A model generated the notes under the pieces. The model was not told the origin of the DNA and made no database searches. It saw only the letters and a program-made list of their open reading frames with translations. Positions 4,676 to 5,730 of a stretch of 5,730 nucleotides of DNA are shown here, piece by piece. Source of the stretch: Propionibacteriaceae bacterium (GTDB lineage Bacteria; Actinomycetota; Actinomycetes; Propionibacteriales; Propionibacteriaceae); contig JAKDIK010000189.1 of assembly GCA_030450535.1 (NCBI GenBank), positions 1 to 5,730 of the forward strand, read 5' to 3'. Position numbers and translations under genes: made by a program. How positions within the stretch are numbered: position 1 is the stretch's first letter; each line of letters starts with the position of its first letter.

Positions 4676-5653
4676 GTGAGAGGCATGCAAGCAGGGGCGG
4701 CGCGCAGGGCGCTGGCATGGGTGATGGCGGTCGCGTGCGCGTTCGTCGCGGGGGCGTCGCCGGCGGTGGCGGCAGGGGTCTGGCCGCTCGGCGGTCCGGT
4801 CGTGACCGGGTTCGATCCGCCCGACGTGCGCTGGGGCGCGGGGCATCGCGGGGTCGATGTGGCGGGCTCGGTCGGCGAGGTGGTGGTCTCCCCCTCCGAC
4901 GGGGTGGTGACGTTTGCCGGCGACGTGGCGGGGCGTCCGGTCGTGGTGATCACCCACGACGATCGGCGCTCGACGTTCGAGCCGGTGGTGGCGTCGGTGG
5001 CGGTGGGGACGGCCGTGCGGGCAGGGGACCCGATCGGGACGCTGGCCGCGGGCCACGCCTGCCCGGCGGAGGCCTGCCTGCACTGGGGGCTGCGGCGCGG
5101 CGAGACGTACCTCGATCCGCTGTCGCTCGTCGCGGCGGCCGAGGTGCGCCTCCTGGGCGAGGACGCCGCCGGCGCGGTGACGCGGCGGGCCCGGGCGCGG
5201 GAGGCCGAGGCGGCCGCGCTGGCGTCCGCGGTGGGGCCGGTGGCCGGCTCGGGTGTGTTGGCGCAGCCGACGGCCGGACGCCTCGGCTCGCGCTTCGGCA
5301 TGCGGTTCCACCCGATCTTCCACGAATGGCGCATGCACAACGGCGTCGACCTGTCGAACTCCTGCGGGACGCCGCTGGTGGCCGCCGCCGACGGCGTGGT
5401 GAGCCACATGGGCTTCGACGCCTCGGGCGGGTGGCGGCTGGTGATCGACCACGGTGGGGTGAACGGCGCGGCGCTGCAGACCGTCTACCTGCACGCGCAG
5501 GGCTACCGGGTGCGCCCCGGCGACCGGGTGGGCCGCGGCCAGCTGGTCGGGTCGATGGGGTCCACGGGATGGTCCACGGGGTGCCACCTGCATTTCAGCG
5601 TCAAGGCCAACGGCCGGCACGTCGACCCGCTGGGGTGGCTGGCCGGTGGGTGA
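4676..5653 (+). CDS. Secreted protein with two M23 (LytM-type) peptidase domains
   Basis: M23 enzymes are zinc endopeptidases that cut peptide cross-links of peptidoglycan. The 325-residue chain has a signal peptide (arginines, hydrophobic 13-27, likely cleavage after AVA 30-32 or A33). Domain 1 (about 40-150) keeps HRGVD (57-61) and a second motif ending in His136, so the three zinc ligands H57, D61 and H136 are present. The catalytic His of the usual HxH is Cys134, and the YxH motif is replaced by FEP (101-103). An Ala-rich linker (about 151-190) follows. Domain 2 (about 195-325) is complete: HNGVD (221-225), YLH (271-273) and HLH (304-306), with C230 and C303 possibly paired. So domain 2 probably does the cutting and domain 1 may bind wall or partners. 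GTG 4676 is preferred over ATG 4685 because of the leaderless promoter. An M23-like gene facing rpsB is common in actinobacteria. Confidence 0.9.
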   Translation: MRGMQAGAARRALAWVMAVACAFVAGASPAVAAGVWPLGGPVVTGFDPPDVRWGAGHRGVDVAGSVGEVVVSPSDGVVTFAGDVAGRPVVVITHDDRRSTFEPVVASVAVGTAVRAGDPIGTLAAGHACPAEACLHWGLRRGETYLDPLSLVAAAEVRLLGEDAAGAVTRRARAREAEAAALASAVGPVAGSGVLAQPTAGRLGSRFGMRFHPIFHEWRMHNGVDLSNSCGTPLVAAADGVVSHMGFDASGGWRLVIDHGGVNGAALQTVYLHAQGYRVRPGDRVGRGQLVGSMGSTGWSTGCHLHFSVKANGRHVDPLGWLAGG

Positions 5654-5675
5654 CGTCGGTGGGCCGTGCACCGTA

Positions 5676-5699
5676 CCCGGGAACGCGGGGGGTTCAGGG
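5676..5699. terminator. Weak hairpin between convergent genes
   Basis: In the 47-base gap between the M23 stop and the XerC stop, GAAC (5681-5684) can pair with GTTC (5692-5695), extended after a small internal loop by CCC (5676-5678) with GGG (5697-5699). A bidirectional terminator would be expected between convergent genes, but this stem is short and has no U tract. Confidence 0.2.
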
Positions 5700-5700
5700 C

Positions 5701-5730
5701 TCAGGCGCGGGGGTGGGCCTGCCGGTAGGC
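5701..5730 (-). CDS. xerC: Tyrosine recombinase XerC, last nine codons only
   Basis: Reading leftward from the window edge, the frame gives AYRQAHPRA and then TGA at 5703-5701. This closely resembles the end of XerC-family recombinases, where the segment after the catalytic tyrosine typically closes with a stretch like xYxQxHPRA. XerC/XerD act on dif sites to resolve chromosome dimers before division. In actinobacteria xerC commonly lies close to rpsB, which supports the call. None of the catalytic residues is inside the window, so the assignment rests on nine residues and gene order. The gene is convergent with the M23 gene. Confidence 0.7.
   Translation of the reverse strand, partial: AYRQAHPRA

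Noticed and set aside
4727..4738. Lipobox at Cys21 of the M23 protein
   Set aside because: The residues before the cysteine (A-V-A) lack the usual Leu at -3, and a hydrophobic stretch continues to a good AVA cleavage site at 30-32, so an ordinary signal peptide is more likely.
1..5730. Mobile elements, CRISPR array, tRNA or rRNA
   Set aside because: No terminal inverted repeats, transposase motifs, spaced direct repeats or cloverleaf-like sequences were seen; nearly all bases belong to core genes.

Overview
The window comes from a high-GC genome, visibly around 70% G+C with codons ending mostly in G or C. It carries the conserved actinobacterial block rpsB-tsf-pyrH-frr-cdsA on the minus strand. 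Protein sequences, gene order, a long acidic C-terminal tail on ribosomal protein S2, TANNNT -10 boxes and leaderless GTG starts all point to an actinomycete. Propionibacteriales is my best guess, from the general look of the proteins only.

Layout, left to right: the first 20 codons of an unidentified minus-strand gene (1-60); cdsA (112-1002); frr (1002-1559); pyrH (1592-2305); tsf (2445-3257); rpsB (3316-4407); a divergent promoter region with a long rpsB leader (4408-4675); a plus-strand secreted protein with two M23 peptidase domains (4676-5653); and the last nine codons of a minus-strand XerC-type recombinase gene (5701-5730). The minus-strand genes are transcribed right to left, starting at rpsB. 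No stretch longer than 300 bases lacks a gene. There is no sign of an insertion sequence, CRISPR array, tRNA or rRNA.

Four of the five core genes serve translation or nucleotide supply: S2 (small subunit), EF-Ts (EF-Tu recycling), UMP kinase (pyrimidine nucleotides) and RRF (ribosome recycling). CdsA makes CDP-diacylglycerol for phospholipids. The divergent M23 gene concerns the cell wall. From memory, the same arrangement (M23 gene facing rpsB, xerC nearby, cdsA at the far end) occurs in Mycobacterium tuberculosis, so the gene order is ordinary.

What deserves a second look is between and inside these genes. The S2 tail contains a strict Ser-x-x tripeptide repeat. The rpsB leader, about 188 nt, has competing hairpins and repeated CCGAAC elements. 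The rpsB-tsf and tsf-pyrH gaps each hold a strong hairpin, and the larger one is fully paired only in the operon-sense RNA. The M23 protein has a first domain that keeps its zinc ligands but lacks catalytic histidines. Two genes appear to start leaderless from GTG with identical -10 spacing. I see no clear novel multi-gene system; the best candidate for undescribed biology is the rpsB leader.
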